Source: Wolinella succinogenes DSM 1740
GTDB taxonomy: Bacteria; Campylobacterota; Campylobacteria; Campylobacterales; Helicobacteraceae
Reading direction: 5' to 3'
Assembly: GCF_000196135.1 (NCBI RefSeq)
Contig: NC_005090.1
Coordinates: 1,002,001-1,066,000 of the forward strand
Length of the DNA: 64,000 bases
Shown here: positions 45,457-54,938 of the stretch, one piece after another
Position numbering within the stretch: position 1 is the stretch's first letter
Layout: every line of letters starts with the position of its first letter
Program-made: the position numbers and the translations under genes
Notes under the pieces: model-generated
Told to the model about the DNA's origin: nothing
The model's database searches: none
What the model saw: only the letters and a program-made list of their open reading frames with translations

Positions 45457-46367
45457 GAGAGCGCTTCTTTGAGATTGAGTATGTCTGAAATGATTCGAGA
45501 TTTCCCCTCCCTTTTAATTTGAATGATCACATCGATCGCTGATTTGATATATCCCCTCATGATTGATTCTGCGACTGGCTGAGATCCAAACATCGCGTTA
45601 TTGATGATTGCATGAATCGCATCTGCTGGGGAGTTTGCATGAAGAGTGGAGAGCATACCAGAGTGACCTGTATTTGATAGTCTTAGGTAGGTCATTGTGT
45701 TTTTTGTGTCTATTTCTCCAAGCAGAATTCTGTCTGGTCGAAGTCTCATCGCACTATTGAGTGCAAGTTCATAGCTCATACTTTTTGTATCAATTTTTGG
45801 GACAAGAATTTGTGTTCGATTTGGATTTTCAACAAAAAGTTCTTCGCTGTCTTCTATCGTGACAATTCTGTCGTCACGGTCAACAAACCGCAAAAGTGCA
45901 TTGAGAAAAGATGTTTTTCCACTACCCGTTCCACCACTTATCAATACATTTTTTCTTTCTGAAATGAGACGCTTGAGATCATCGTGAGTTGTTTTGATGT
46001 TTGGAGAAATCAGAAAATTTTCAATAGGGAAAATATTTGAGTTTGGTACACGAATTGAAAGCGCAATATCACTATCCCGAAGTATGACCGAGTGCAAAGC
46101 TTGCACTCGGTAGCGTGTTTGAGGAATTGCGCAGGATAGAGAGCAAAAGTCTTCATTGAATCTCATCTCTCTACTGTTTGCGAGCTCGATACAAAAATCT
46201 TTCAGAAATTTTGTCGTGAGACGAGCGTCAAAAATGGGCCCATGCCAACCCCCACCTTTGTCAAGCCAAACCTCTCGCTCTCTATTGATGACAACTTCGT
46301 TCACTCCATCTGCTGTGAGATACTCTTCTAGTGTTTTGAGGAGGTTTTGGAGAACTTTCGTCATCAT
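45453..46367 (-). CDS. virB11: VirB11-type secretion ATPase
   Basis: A 304-residue hexameric traffic ATPase on the cytoplasmic face of the secretion system. Walker A is NVLISGGTGSGKTSFLNAL (about residue 143), the Asp box is RIVTIEDSEELF, and Walker B/His box is SAMRLRPDRILLGEI with the later TGHSGMLSTLHANSP. Of the two candidate starts I use ATG 46367 after GAGGG; the longer frame upstream encodes out-of-place basic sequence. Confidence 0.94.
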   Translation of the reverse strand: MMTKVLQNLLKTLEEYLTADGVNEVVINREREVWLDKGGGWHGPIFDARLTTKFLKDFCIELANSREMRFNEDFCSLSCAIPQTRYRVQALHSVILRDSDIALSIRVPNSNIFPIENFLISPNIKTTHDDLKRLISERKNVLISGGTGSGKTSFLNALLRFVDRDDRIVTIEDSEELFVENPNRTQILVPKIDTKSMSYELALNSAMRLRPDRILLGEIDTKNTMTYLRLSNTGHSGMLSTLHANSPADAIHAIINNAMFGSQPVAESIMRGYIKSAIDVIIQIKREGKSRIISDILNLKEALS

Positions 46368-46522
46368 TGTTCCCTCATTTTTTGTTCTAGTTCGGCTAGA
46401 AGTTTGTCGTATTTTTCTTTTTTGACGCGCCAAGTTTTTTCTGCTTTTTCTGCCTCTGCTGCTGCTTTTTCTGTGAGTCCAATCAGAGATCGAAGCTCTT
46501 TCACTTTTTTTATGAGTTCCAT
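46364..46522 (-). CDS. Small coiled-coil protein before VirB11
   Basis: A 52-residue charged helical protein (MELIKKVKELRSLIGLTEKA... ending LAELEQKMREQ), start at 46522 after GGGAG, stop overlapping the VirB11 start. It has no membrane segment. Possibly a VirB-associated accessory; too short for a family call. Weighing for it: good site, operon position, natural composition. Confidence 0.6.
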   Translation of the reverse strand: MELIKKVKELRSLIGLTEKAAAEAEKAEKTWRVKKEKYDKLLAELEQKMREQ

Positions 46523-46539
46523 ATTTTTCACTCCCATTG

Positions 46540-48600
46540 CTATTTTGCGATGTATCGCGTCTCTGTTTGCCAAGATTCGGGATCTTCGTATGTTGATCCA
46601 TCGCCTCGAATGTATTTATGCTTTGATTCGGTTTGCACAATATCGATTGTCTGATTGTTTGCGTGAGGCGATTGATTGATTGCTTGCACCCTGTATATGG
46701 TTCCGCAGTATGTATTATTTGGAGGGTCTAATGATATAAAAGTGTAACAACTTCCGTCCTGTTTGATCAAGTTGTAGTTAGTGCTATGCCATCGTTCTCC
46801 CATGTAGTTTTGCGCGGAAACTTTGATTGTGTCGTCTGAAAAAAATTGTTTAGTTCCAGTTTCAGTATACATTTGAAATGGACAAGAATTTTCCCATGAA
46901 TATGATCCGGGAACAAAATGTGAAGGGATTGTGCGGGCGGAGCAATCTAAACTCACAACTCTAGAGTAGTTTGGCGTGTTCGATAGATATGCCTCTACGC
47001 CATATATTTTGTACCCCGTTCCATCAAAAGTCACGGTTTTGTTTGTCAATGTCTCAAGCGTTGTGGTTGTCGCTTTTGTGTCTGTGATGACATATGAGAT
47101 TTGAGTTTTTGTTTTGCATTCATTCTGAAAATCAACTCTCACATTCTCGTCTGTATCGAAGAAATACCATCTGCTTTTTTGATAACTCACTCGCATGGTA
47201 TCGTTATGATCCCAGCCACAATCCTCCTCTTCGTAAGGATAAGAGCTGCTTGTTTGTACGTCTTTGTCGGTGTATATTTTACGTGTTGTATTAGGCACAA
47301 TAAAATATTTATTTATCTTCCTTAATGCTTGTCGGGATTCATCCATGTAGATATAGCCAGCAAACTCCTCTATGAGTTCGAGACCTCCGCTTGTGATCGT
47401 CTCGCATTCGGTTGCATATCGAACATGATTGTTCATATCTTTGTATGCTAGTCTAGTTTTATAAAATACTCTTCCCTCGAGCTCTTGCCAGTCGCATGTC
47501 GTATCATCTTCGTAATGCATATAAGGGAGAATGTCAGGATTATCTACGCACTCACCTACATTATGGCGTGTATTGTTGTATGAATAGAAATATTGTGTTT
47601 GATCATAGGTGATACCGTTGATAAAGTCATGTCTATCTTTTGTGCAGCTATTTGTATCGTGTTTGAGTTCAATCTTTTTTCCTGAGGGACGACATGAGCC
47701 AATTGTCTTTTTTTCGCCATCAAGATAGTAATAGTATTGCTCCTGAATGAGCGCAACTCCATTGTCATAATCTGGAGTTGCATCGCAATACCCAACCTCG
47801 CTATAAAGTGGTATGGCCTCTTTCCATGTGCATGTGCTGACTCGTGCTTCTTTTCCCGTATCAATCGTTGTATATAATTCTACGCCAAGCTCGATAGTGT
47901 TGTTTGCATAGTCAATGCGATTCTTGCATGTCGCTGTATTATATTTTTCGTAAATGTTGTTGGATTGATAAGGGGTGCACTGATTATCTTCGATCACATA
48001 AACGGTTGCAATTCCATCTTGAACAAATGCACTAGGGCAGGATACTTTGCTGCTGTTCGTGCTATCCTTTGATGTGCTGTCGCTATAGCTTCCGTATGGA
48101 TTGACTGATGTATATCCATTGCTACCATTTGAGCCATTGCTTCCACCGCTGGCAGTTGCCGCTTGACCTGTGCCCGCATTGCTCTCTTTTTCTTTCCCCT
48201 TTTCTTCTTTCTCAAGCTTCGTCTTGTTCAGAATTGCAAGGAGCTCTTCTTTGCTGCCACCCTCAACGATGATTTTTGAGTTGCGCTTGAGAGTCGCGTT
48301 CGATGGATCCTTCAGCCTTGCGCTTTTTTCGAATGGTGCTGAGAGATTGTAGGTTTTGTCTTGATATTCGGCCTGATTAAAATTGATCTCTACCTTGCCA
48401 TCTGGGGCTGTTTTATACTGACCTCGAAGGATCAGCTCCTCATCAACATTGAGCACTGGTTTGGCCTCAATCATGCCCTGGTATTTTAGAATCGTATCCT
48501 TCTTGATTGTCACATCAAGCTTGTCGCCGCTACTGTTGTTGTCCTTGCTCGCCCCAAAAAGGCAAACACTCAAAAGTACGAAAAGCCATATTTGTCTCAT
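46540..48600 (-). CDS. Large secreted cysteine-repeat protein in the T4SS operon
   Basis: A 686-residue protein with a signal peptide (MRQIWLFVLLSVCLFGASKD), so periplasmic or surface-exposed. Residues 25-135 are a beta-rich domain, 140-185 a Gly/Ser/Asn linker, and then come at least five imperfect copies of a roughly 32-residue module that starts and ends with cysteine: C225-C257, C272-C303, C319-C351, C369-C399, C461-C495. Modules share aromatic strands such as QYYYYLDG and TQYFYSYN. Paired cysteines suggest disulfide-pinned repeats. It lies between VirB10 and VirB11 with 4-nt overlap to VirB10, where a pilus-tip adhesin or channel accessory is plausible. No known family recognised. Confidence 0.85.
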   Translation of the reverse strand: MRQIWLFVLLSVCLFGASKDNNSSGDKLDVTIKKDTILKYQGMIEAKPVLNVDEELILRGQYKTAPDGKVEINFNQAEYQDKTYNLSAPFEKSARLKDPSNATLKRNSKIIVEGGSKEELLAILNKTKLEKEEKGKEKESNAGTGQAATASGGSNGSNGSNGYTSVNPYGSYSDSTSKDSTNSSKVSCPSAFVQDGIATVYVIEDNQCTPYQSNNIYEKYNTATCKNRIDYANNTIELGVELYTTIDTGKEARVSTCTWKEAIPLYSEVGYCDATPDYDNGVALIQEQYYYYLDGEKKTIGSCRPSGKKIELKHDTNSCTKDRHDFINGITYDQTQYFYSYNNTRHNVGECVDNPDILPYMHYEDDTTCDWQELEGRVFYKTRLAYKDMNNHVRYATECETITSGGLELIEEFAGYIYMDESRQALRKINKYFIVPNTTRKIYTDKDVQTSSSYPYEEEDCGWDHNDTMRVSYQKSRWYFFDTDENVRVDFQNECKTKTQISYVITDTKATTTTLETLTNKTVTFDGTGYKIYGVEAYLSNTPNYSRVVSLDCSARTIPSHFVPGSYSWENSCPFQMYTETGTKQFFSDDTIKVSAQNYMGERWHSTNYNLIKQDGSCYTFISLDPPNNTYCGTIYRVQAINQSPHANNQTIDIVQTESKHKYIRGDGSTYEDPESWQTETRYIAK

Positions 48601-49700
48601 TTTTTGAACTCCTTGTATTCGGTAAAGTATTGGACTAAAACCTCATTGTCTTTTGGAATCGGAACCCAAATATCAACCGTAGGATTGATGAAAATTCGAC
48701 TGCCCGCACTGATTGTGATTGTGGGTGCAATCTTGGTCTGTTCTTTGATGATATTGTTCATTATTGTGGAAATGTCGTTACCTGACTTATCGAGCAATGT
48801 AGTGGTTTGATGATCGTTTGGGAATTTTTGTGTTTGATTCGCTACAGTCAAAAGAATTGCATTTGCTACAGTTGAGAGACTCAGCGCTAAGCCATACCTA
48901 TCCCAATACTTATTATCCAGTTCTCCTAGTGCTCCACTCATACCAGTGACATCTGCTGCCTGTGCTTGAGTAAGAAGAATATTGACTCCTTGTGGGGTGA
49001 TGATTCGAGTCCAGACAATCTGCAAACGATTCTCTCCGAGCTTGTTATTGCTGCCATATATGCCGATTGCCCTAGAGCCTTTGGGGACGAGATTTGCACG
49101 CCCCATTGCCGCAAAAATATCATCTTCAATCAGGGCCGTGACTTGACCTGGTAAATCTGAAGTGATTGGTGTGATCAATATTGCTGGCATCATGCGATCT
49201 GCCGTGATAGTGCGAAGGAGTCTATGCTCATTTGAAGCAAGATCTTGCTTGTCATAATTCGAGAATCTGTTCGCACCGTAGTCAATTTCTTTTTGCTCTG
49301 GAGTGAATTGATTGATAGGTGGGTTGATTTGAATAGGTGCACCAAGTCTTTGCGCGAGCATTGATTGTCGTTTTTGTTCTTTGAGGCGAGCCTCCCCATC
49401 ATCTCTAGGAAAAATATCCATTGTGTATGCAGTGGTTTTTTTTGAGATTGTCTCTTTGAGAGTGGAAAGCTCTGCCAGTGTATCTTTTGGTTCCTCTTTT
49501 TTGGCCTCAATTGTGATCTTTTCTTCTTTTGGCGATTCCTTGTAAAGATAACCGGTGAGCGGAAACTTTGTTTCATCAATAAAGCCTTCAGAGTCGCTAG
49601 AATCCTCTTTAGAATCCATCCATGCAACAAGAAAAAAAGACCCCATGAGAAGCAGAACAACACTTGAGCTAATCAGAATTGCCTTGAGTACGGGTTTCAT
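48597..49700 (-). CDS. virB10: VirB10/TrbI-type channel protein
   Basis: A 367-residue protein that spans from the inner membrane to the outer-membrane core. One N-terminal membrane helix (about residues 4-26), a proline/lysine-containing linker, and the C-terminal VirB10 barrel: MMPAILITPITSDLPGQVTALI, then GANLVPKGSRAIGIYGSN-type strands (ANLVPKGSRAIGIYG) and SAGSRIFINPTVDIWVP. ATG 49700 overlaps the virB9 stop by ATGA, so the upstream nine residues are not used. Confidence 0.93.
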   Translation of the reverse strand: MKPVLKAILISSSVVLLLMGSFFLVAWMDSKEDSSDSEGFIDETKFPLTGYLYKESPKEEKITIEAKKEEPKDTLAELSTLKETISKKTTAYTMDIFPRDDGEARLKEQKRQSMLAQRLGAPIQINPPINQFTPEQKEIDYGANRFSNYDKQDLASNEHRLLRTITADRMMPAILITPITSDLPGQVTALIEDDIFAAMGRANLVPKGSRAIGIYGSNNKLGENRLQIVWTRIITPQGVNILLTQAQAADVTGMSGALGELDNKYWDRYGLALSLSTVANAILLTVANQTQKFPNDHQTTTLLDKSGNDISTIMNNIIKEQTKIAPTITISAGSRIFINPTVDIWVPIPKDNEVLVQYFTEYKEFKK

Positions 49701-50626
49701 TTCTTCCCTTTTTTGACGCACACCCATTTTTCTCCCGCTCTCAGCGTGAATCTATTCGAGAGAGTCTCCGCGATAATGTAATTTCCGACAACGCGAGTGT
49801 TCACTGGGTTGTCATACCCATCAACAACGCGATACACAGCTGGAAACCTAGAATCGGCGCGATTCCTGTCGTAGCGGAAATATGTGAATTTATTATCGTT
49901 GAAGATGTCATACGCCTTCAGAGAATCCTCTCCCTCTTGTGCGTAGCCACGCTCAATTTCATCTATTTTCACGCGAAGACGATTAACTTCATCTCCAATC
50001 AGGAGATAGTCATCTGCTTCTAGGGATATTTTCTTTTTTGCTTCTTCGGCTTCTTTTTCCGCTTTTGCCAACTCAAATGCTTCTTTTTCGAGATTGCGTA
50101 TAGGGATTCGTGTGATTTGATCATGTTTTTCACTGACAAAAACAACTAAGTTTGGGTATTTTGTTGAGTTGTGATCTGTTGAATAGAGATAGAAGCTATA
50201 GAGCCTTCCGCTTTCTCCGATGATCGTGAGGCTCGTGTCAATACCTATCATTTTTGGCTTGACAATGATGATATTGCTCAAGTCATATTTGTCTTTTGAC
50301 GGAATCACCTTCTCAAATCCAACACTATCTCCAAGAATTGCGTCAATGATTCTGTCCTCATCCAAAATGATAGTCGTGCTCATCGCATACCTGGTTCGTA
50401 TACGAAAAGTTTTCCCATGTATAAAGTTGATCGAGAGAATGTTCTCATTTCCTGAGAATTTCTCATTGAGAAAGATTTGTTGGGTTGCTTTGAGATCGAT
50501 CATTGTTTCTGGGGTGGCCATTGGGGATGAGGGCGTCTTTGTGCTCATTTCTCCTTCATCAAAAATCGATACTTCAGCCCAAAGAGAAGCTGAAGCAAGT
50601 AAAAGAATCCAAATATTTTTCATCAT
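49697..50626 (-). CDS. virB9: VirB9/TrbG-type outer-membrane core protein
   Basis: A 309-residue periplasmic protein with a signal peptide (MMKNIWILLLASASLWA). The N-terminal domain has IIDAILGDSVGFEKV, typical of the VirB9 pattern (GD...W). A charged helical segment lies at about residues 185-215 (EKEAFELAKAEKEAEEAKKK). The C-terminal domain has KAYDIFNDNKFTYFRY and ends NRFTLRAGEKWVCVKK, the family's terminal signature. With VirB7 and VirB10 it forms the outer-membrane ring. Confidence 0.93.
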   Translation of the reverse strand: MMKNIWILLLASASLWAEVSIFDEGEMSTKTPSSPMATPETMIDLKATQQIFLNEKFSGNENILSINFIHGKTFRIRTRYAMSTTIILDEDRIIDAILGDSVGFEKVIPSKDKYDLSNIIIVKPKMIGIDTSLTIIGESGRLYSFYLYSTDHNSTKYPNLVVFVSEKHDQITRIPIRNLEKEAFELAKAEKEAEEAKKKISLEADDYLLIGDEVNRLRVKIDEIERGYAQEGEDSLKAYDIFNDNKFTYFRYDRNRADSRFPAVYRVVDGYDNPVNTRVVGNYIIAETLSNRFTLRAGEKWVCVKKGKK

Positions 50627-51267
50627 AGTGCATCTCCTATGTTGATTTGTGTCACACCGTAGTCATTGACAAGAAATCCTGTTGGATTCATGTTTTTTTC
50701 ATCAAAGCGAAGTTTTGTATCTGCAAAACCATAAGAAAGGACCGCTCTATATCTCTCCTCCGAGATCGTTGAGCCGTTCTCGCCATTTGTTGTTTTTGCA
50801 ATGAAATCTACAGTCGAGATTCCTACGCGCAAAAAAGAGATGTTCACCAATCTTATTTCCCTTTTGAGCTTTTTTTGCGCGTATATTGAATTCTCGGTAT
50901 TCACAAGTGTCTCAAAGCTTCGCCACACCTTTGCACTTGATTGAAGTCTCACTTCTTCGAAACGCTCTTTCTCTGTCATGCGATCGATCATCTCTCTGTT
51001 TCGCACATATGTTGCCATCAGTGCTGTCAGAACCGCTTTATCACTACGCAGTTCAGCCCCAGCTCGCTCAAGAGTGACAAAGTTTTGTTCAGCGTTCGAG
51101 AAATGGACGAGATACGGCTCTTTTTCCTTTAGAGGAAAAAGAGTGATGATTGCGGTGATGAGCACAACTATCACGAGGAGCTCTGCGATACAAGCCAGCA
51201 GGAGATAGTCGATCAATCGTCGCTTCAGACGATGTAGCGATGTCGCTACTCGCACTTTTTCATACAC
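50623..51267 (-). CDS. virB8: VirB8-type inner-membrane protein
   Basis: A 214-residue bitopic protein. The start is GTG at 51,265-51,267, overlapping the VirB7-like stop. A membrane helix at about residues 20-43 (LLLACIAELLVIVVLITAII) is followed by a periplasmic NTF2-like domain with YVRNREMIDRMTEKERFEEV, typical of VirB8, and FRVGIS/VDFIAKTTNG strands. VirB8 is the assembly core of the inner-membrane complex. Confidence 0.92.
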   Translation of the reverse strand: MYEKVRVATSLHRLKRRLIDYLLLACIAELLVIVVLITAIITLFPLKEKEPYLVHFSNAEQNFVTLERAGAELRSDKAVLTALMATYVRNREMIDRMTEKERFEEVRLQSSAKVWRSFETLVNTENSIYAQKKLKREIRLVNISFLRVGISTVDFIAKTTNGENGSTISEERYRAVLSYGFADTKLRFDEKNMNPTGFLVNDYGVTQINIGDAL

Positions 51268-51403
51268 GAGTCATCACCGCAGGGGCAGGGGTGCAAGCGC
51301 ATGGCGATCGCTCAAGCCCTTTGTATTTATCAGAGCATCCAGCTGCAATTAGTCCTATCGCAATCATCAAAGTGACAGAAAACAATTTTTTCATCTTTTT
51401 CAT
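51260..51403 (-). CDS. virB7: VirB7-like small lipoprotein
   Basis: A 47-residue reading frame: MKKMKKLFSVTLMIAIGLIA, then lipobox AGC at residues 21-23, then SDKYKGLERSPCACTPAPAV. AAGGAAG lies 5 bp before the ATG. Mature length would be 25 residues with two further cysteines (CAC) and a proline-rich tail, like VirB7 lipoproteins that pair with VirB9. It lies where virB7 belongs, between virB6 and virB8, and its stop overlaps the virB8 start. Confidence 0.85.
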   Translation of the reverse strand: MKKMKKLFSVTLMIAIGLIAAGCSDKYKGLERSPCACTPAPAVMTRV

Positions 51404-51414
51404 CGCTCTTCCTT

Positions 51415-52416
51415 TTAACTTGATTTGATTTTGCTTGAAGAATGTTCTTTGGCTTTAAGCCAAGAGTCTCTTGCAGCTTTTCCTACTTGCCACCCCCCCT
51501 GAGTGGCCGCTCTGCTAGCGCTCACACTTGCCGCAATTCCATTTATTGCGCCGACGAGACTACCACTGTCGTTTTGAGTGCCAATGATTTGATTGACGAA
51601 TTGCGGGATTTTCCAAATCACGATTCCAATGATGACTTCGGCGATGATGAGGGCAAAGAGATTTCCAAGATCAAAACTTGATGTCATATCCGCTTTGGTT
51701 TGAATTGCGAGCGTGGAGATTTCGGCGAGAAGGTATCCAAAAAAGATCGTGAATGGTCCATACAGAGAATACGAAATATAAAATTTCATCCACCCGAAAA
51801 ACATACCTCGCGTAGCTTTGAATAGCAAAAAGGGGAGCAAGATAGGAGCAAGTCCTAGAGCAACTATGCTGATCATCTTGCTCACTAGTAGCATGAAAAT
51901 GATGACCAAAACCAATGCGAGTGAGACGAGCCAAAATATTATCATCGCAAAGATTGCAGAGAATACATTCGAGACTGTCCAGCCCACATTGTCCAATATC
52001 ACGCCCCCAACATCCCCAAGAACTGTTTGAAGTTGATCTAAAATGATGTGCGGTTCGCTTTCTAACTCTCCGCCTACTACGAAGCTCACGGCTGAAGCGA
52101 AGATGTCAGCAGGCAACTGCATCACGCCAAGAAAAAGAAAGAAAAGTTCTCGATTCCAAATGATTGCTTTGACCAAAATGGCCATCAATAAAATATTGAT
52201 GAGTCGCAACACTCCCTCACGAGTGAATCCACCTTGCATCACTTGAAAAGCGTAGATGATGATAATCACGAGAAAAGATGCTTCAAACCAGGAATTGTTA
52301 TAGATTGCTTGAGCTGCCTCAAGCATATTGTTGACAACATTCTCTTGAAATGCCCCCATGATTTCACTCAGATAGTGATATGCTCCGATAATCCCTTCTC
52401 CAGTTGCCATTCTCAC
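51415..52416 (-). CDS. virB6: VirB6/TrbL-type polytopic channel protein
   Basis: A 333-residue inner-membrane protein with about six hydrophobic stretches (for example FLVIIIIYAFQVMQ, IFAMIIFWLVSLALVLVII and LFALIIAEVIIGIVIW), a long periplasmic loop with a conserved-looking VGWTVSNVFSAI, and a soluble Ala/Ser-rich C-terminal tail (AAQGG-type, KAARDSWLKAKEHSS). VirB6 forms the early channel for the DNA substrate. It overlaps virB4 by 4 nt. Confidence 0.88.
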   Translation of the reverse strand: MRMATGEGIIGAYHYLSEIMGAFQENVVNNMLEAAQAIYNNSWFEASFLVIIIIYAFQVMQGGFTREGVLRLINILLMAILVKAIIWNRELFFLFLGVMQLPADIFASAVSFVVGGELESEPHIILDQLQTVLGDVGGVILDNVGWTVSNVFSAIFAMIIFWLVSLALVLVIIFMLLVSKMISIVALGLAPILLPFLLFKATRGMFFGWMKFYISYSLYGPFTIFFGYLLAEISTLAIQTKADMTSSFDLGNLFALIIAEVIIGIVIWKIPQFVNQIIGTQNDSGSLVGAINGIAASVSASRAATQGGWQVGKAARDSWLKAKEHSSSKIKSS

Positions 52417-54701
52417 CCCTCCCTTTGTAGATATTTTTCTCTCCAGCCTTCGCCCTCAGCTAGAAGCGCCTTCATCTGTAGGACATCCTCTGCGCTTGAA
52501 GAGAATACGCGAAGATATTCTCGTAGTCTGCTTAGATTCACATCGAGTATGACACTCTCTTTCGTGTTTGCATTTTTCCAAAGTAGTTTTCGTTCTAGGG
52601 GATTTGTATTTTTTAAAAAGCGCAATTCAGCAGGTGTTAGCTCGATATGCTTTTGTATTGATTCTGTATTTGTCGTGGGAAAGATTGCAAAATGGGCCAT
52701 TGAGTTGATCCATGAGCTTGCATTTTTGATGTTGTCAAAAAAATCTAAATTTTGCACTCCAAGCGCCACGACACCGTTGAGCTTTCGAATTTCAAGAATT
52801 GTTTCAAGAAGCTTATGTGCCATCACATCATTCGCCAAATAATCTTTGAGCTCATCAACAAAGACAAAAGCTCCTTTGCCTTTCGTCTTTGCTTGATATA
52901 GGATTTTGTGAAACACATAGTAGGCGAGATGTGAAGCTTTGATTTCGTCTTTGAGCACAGAATCCATGTTGAGGATCGTGATCTGCTTCTGAAACGAGAG
53001 TGCATCATCAGGATGTGCAAAAATTCCATCGAGATGAGATTTGTATCGATGTTTGAGATTGGGAACTCGTTCAAGCGATTCGTAAAAATCAAGAAGCGTA
53101 ATATTTTCAGAATTTTCATAGATACGCTCAAGAGTATCAGCGATTGCATTCACTTCTTCATATTCTCGCTCATCGATATTCCCAAGCAGACGCAGGAATG
53201 AATTGAGAAAGAGACTATTCTCGTGCGTTGGTGCTAGCGAGAATGGATTGAGTCGAAATTCGTCATTGATATCACTATAGTCTCCTCCGAGAAAAGTGCA
53301 AAAATTGTGCATTCCTCGCAATTTGTCAAGTGCAAAAATATCAATCTCAAACTTTGTAAGACAAGTCATCAGGAAACTCATGAATGTTGTTTTCCCAGCG
53401 TATGTATTGCCTATCACAAGCGTATGTCCATTTGGACAGTCTTTTCCAGGACTCATATGAAAATTGAAAAAATATGGAGTTTCGGTGATATTTTTGAAAA
53501 TTGTGACAGGAGATTCCCCCCAGGAATTTTGAGAAAATCCTTCTATGTCTTTTTCGAAAGTCAGAATTGTTGATATAGCAGTGGAGCTCTGAAGACGAGT
53601 TCTGCTATTGATGGTTCTGCCTGGAAAAAAAGAAAAATACAAAGGCTGTTGATTGAGGGTTTCTCGCACGGCAATGAGCCCTTTTGCAACCAAAGCAGCT
53701 TTGACTTCATTGCATCGTTGATTGAGCTCCTCTTGAGTCTTTGCGCTCACCATGACCGCAAAGGAAAAGTAGAGGAGCATCTCTCTGTCTGATTGCAACT
53801 CCTTCAGCAGGGTATCAAGCTCTGCCACAACAAGCTCATTTTGACTATTCATTTTGATTTTTTGGCTGACTTTCCAAAGCACGCTCTCTTTTGAAATGCT
53901 TTGAATTTGAAAGAGTACATTCATGCTGACTGGAATATTGAAGAGCGTGGAGAGGATAGAGGAGCTGATCTCCTCTGTATCGTACGCCTTGATTGCAATG
54001 TATCGGCTATAGATCTCACTCCCGTCTCGTTCGTGAATGATATAGTCGCGCTTGAAGAGAATGTTTGAGTCGATGTAGCTGTCACGGAGATAGCCATCTT
54101 TGTAGGAACAAAGGGTTGGGCTCATGTTGCAATAGCTTGCGTATACATTCATGAGTTCCTCACCATCCAACGCTCTTGGTCGAAATCGACCCAAATAGAG
54201 CTCTAACATTTTGGCCGCATCTTTAAGCTGCTCGATTTTGTAGAGAGAGTTTTCTCCCCCTTCTGTGGTCATTTTCTCTCTCTTTTCCTCCAAAAAAGAG
54301 AGGATTCCCTTGTTCTTTGTAGAGAGGATCAAATAATATGAGAGTCGATAGGCGTTGAAGTTATTCTCCCATCTTTGAATGATTCTGCTGCTATGTGGAT
54401 TTTTTGCACGCGCGTGGTGCTCAAGGGAGAGAGACTCTTTTTTGACTGAGATATCAATGCGTATGTTTGGATTGTTTTTGGCAAAAAATATTTTTCGAGT
54501 CAGATGAAGTGCTTCCTCGTCTTCTGGTGTTAATCCGCCATACGAAAGTCCGCCAATCTCAAAGCCTATGGCGTAATTATCATCCTTGGTGACGATGATT
54601 CCAGCTGATCTATCGTAGATGCCAATGATATTATTGTCCTCCGCAATAGAATGCATAGGCTTTGAGATGAGCAGCTCTAAGAACCTAGGCAAAATATTCA
54701 T
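52413..54701 (-). CDS. virB4: VirB4-type secretion ATPase
   Basis: A 762-residue ATPase, the largest conserved part of the secretion system. The N-terminal half matches VirB4 (FNIPVSMNVLFQIQSISKES). Walker A is at about residue 430, LVIGNTYAGKTTFMSFL, with Tyr-Ala in place of the usual Gly-Ser. Walker B is at about 610, KGAFVFVDELKDYLAND. The conserved GVVALGVQNLDFF follows. It powers pilus assembly and substrate transfer. It overlaps virB3 by 17 nt. Confidence 0.95.
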   Translation of the reverse strand: MNILPRFLELLISKPMHSIAEDNNIIGIYDRSAGIIVTKDDNYAIGFEIGGLSYGGLTPEDEEALHLTRKIFFAKNNPNIRIDISVKKESLSLEHHARAKNPHSSRIIQRWENNFNAYRLSYYLILSTKNKGILSFLEEKREKMTTEGGENSLYKIEQLKDAAKMLELYLGRFRPRALDGEELMNVYASYCNMSPTLCSYKDGYLRDSYIDSNILFKRDYIIHERDGSEIYSRYIAIKAYDTEEISSSILSTLFNIPVSMNVLFQIQSISKESVLWKVSQKIKMNSQNELVVAELDTLLKELQSDREMLLYFSFAVMVSAKTQEELNQRCNEVKAALVAKGLIAVRETLNQQPLYFSFFPGRTINSRTRLQSSTAISTILTFEKDIEGFSQNSWGESPVTIFKNITETPYFFNFHMSPGKDCPNGHTLVIGNTYAGKTTFMSFLMTCLTKFEIDIFALDKLRGMHNFCTFLGGDYSDINDEFRLNPFSLAPTHENSLFLNSFLRLLGNIDEREYEEVNAIADTLERIYENSENITLLDFYESLERVPNLKHRYKSHLDGIFAHPDDALSFQKQITILNMDSVLKDEIKASHLAYYVFHKILYQAKTKGKGAFVFVDELKDYLANDVMAHKLLETILEIRKLNGVVALGVQNLDFFDNIKNASSWINSMAHFAIFPTTNTESIQKHIELTPAELRFLKNTNPLERKLLWKNANTKESVILDVNLSRLREYLRVFSSSAEDVLQMKALLAEGEGWREKYLQREG

Positions 54702-54930
54702 TTTTTGCCTTCAGTTCGATTTTAGCTGAAAAGATATCCATGATATCTTCATCAAAAAACTCTGCAACATAAAAAAAGCAGAGAAGAAAAATAAAAAAGG
54801 GGATATTCCAAAACAAAATGTGAGGAAAAGAGCCACCAGCGATGATCATTGATAGTGCCCATGCGGTTCTGCTCAATCCCTTGATCTTCTCCTTTTTTGT
54901 GATTTCACGAATATTGTTTGCTTCAATCAT
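54685..54930 (-). CDS. virB3: VirB3-like inner-membrane protein
   Basis: An 81-residue protein starting at ATG 54930 (MIEANNIREITKKEKIKGLSR). The N-terminus is charged, then two close hydrophobic segments (AWALSMIIAGGSF and LFWNIPFFIFLLCFFYVAEFF), as in VirB3. Its position between virB2 and virB4 is the standard one. The longer frame upstream reads across virB2 and is not used. Confidence 0.85.
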   Translation of the reverse strand: MIEANNIREITKKEKIKGLSRTAWALSMIIAGGSFPHILFWNIPFFIFLLCFFYVAEFFDEDIMDIFSAKIELKAKNEYFA

Positions 54931-54938
54931 TGCTTCGC

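Noticed and set aside
45453-46640. Longer VirB11 reading from 46,640
   Set aside because: The extra 91 residues are basic, overlap two other genes and lack a ribosome site; ATG 46367 has one.
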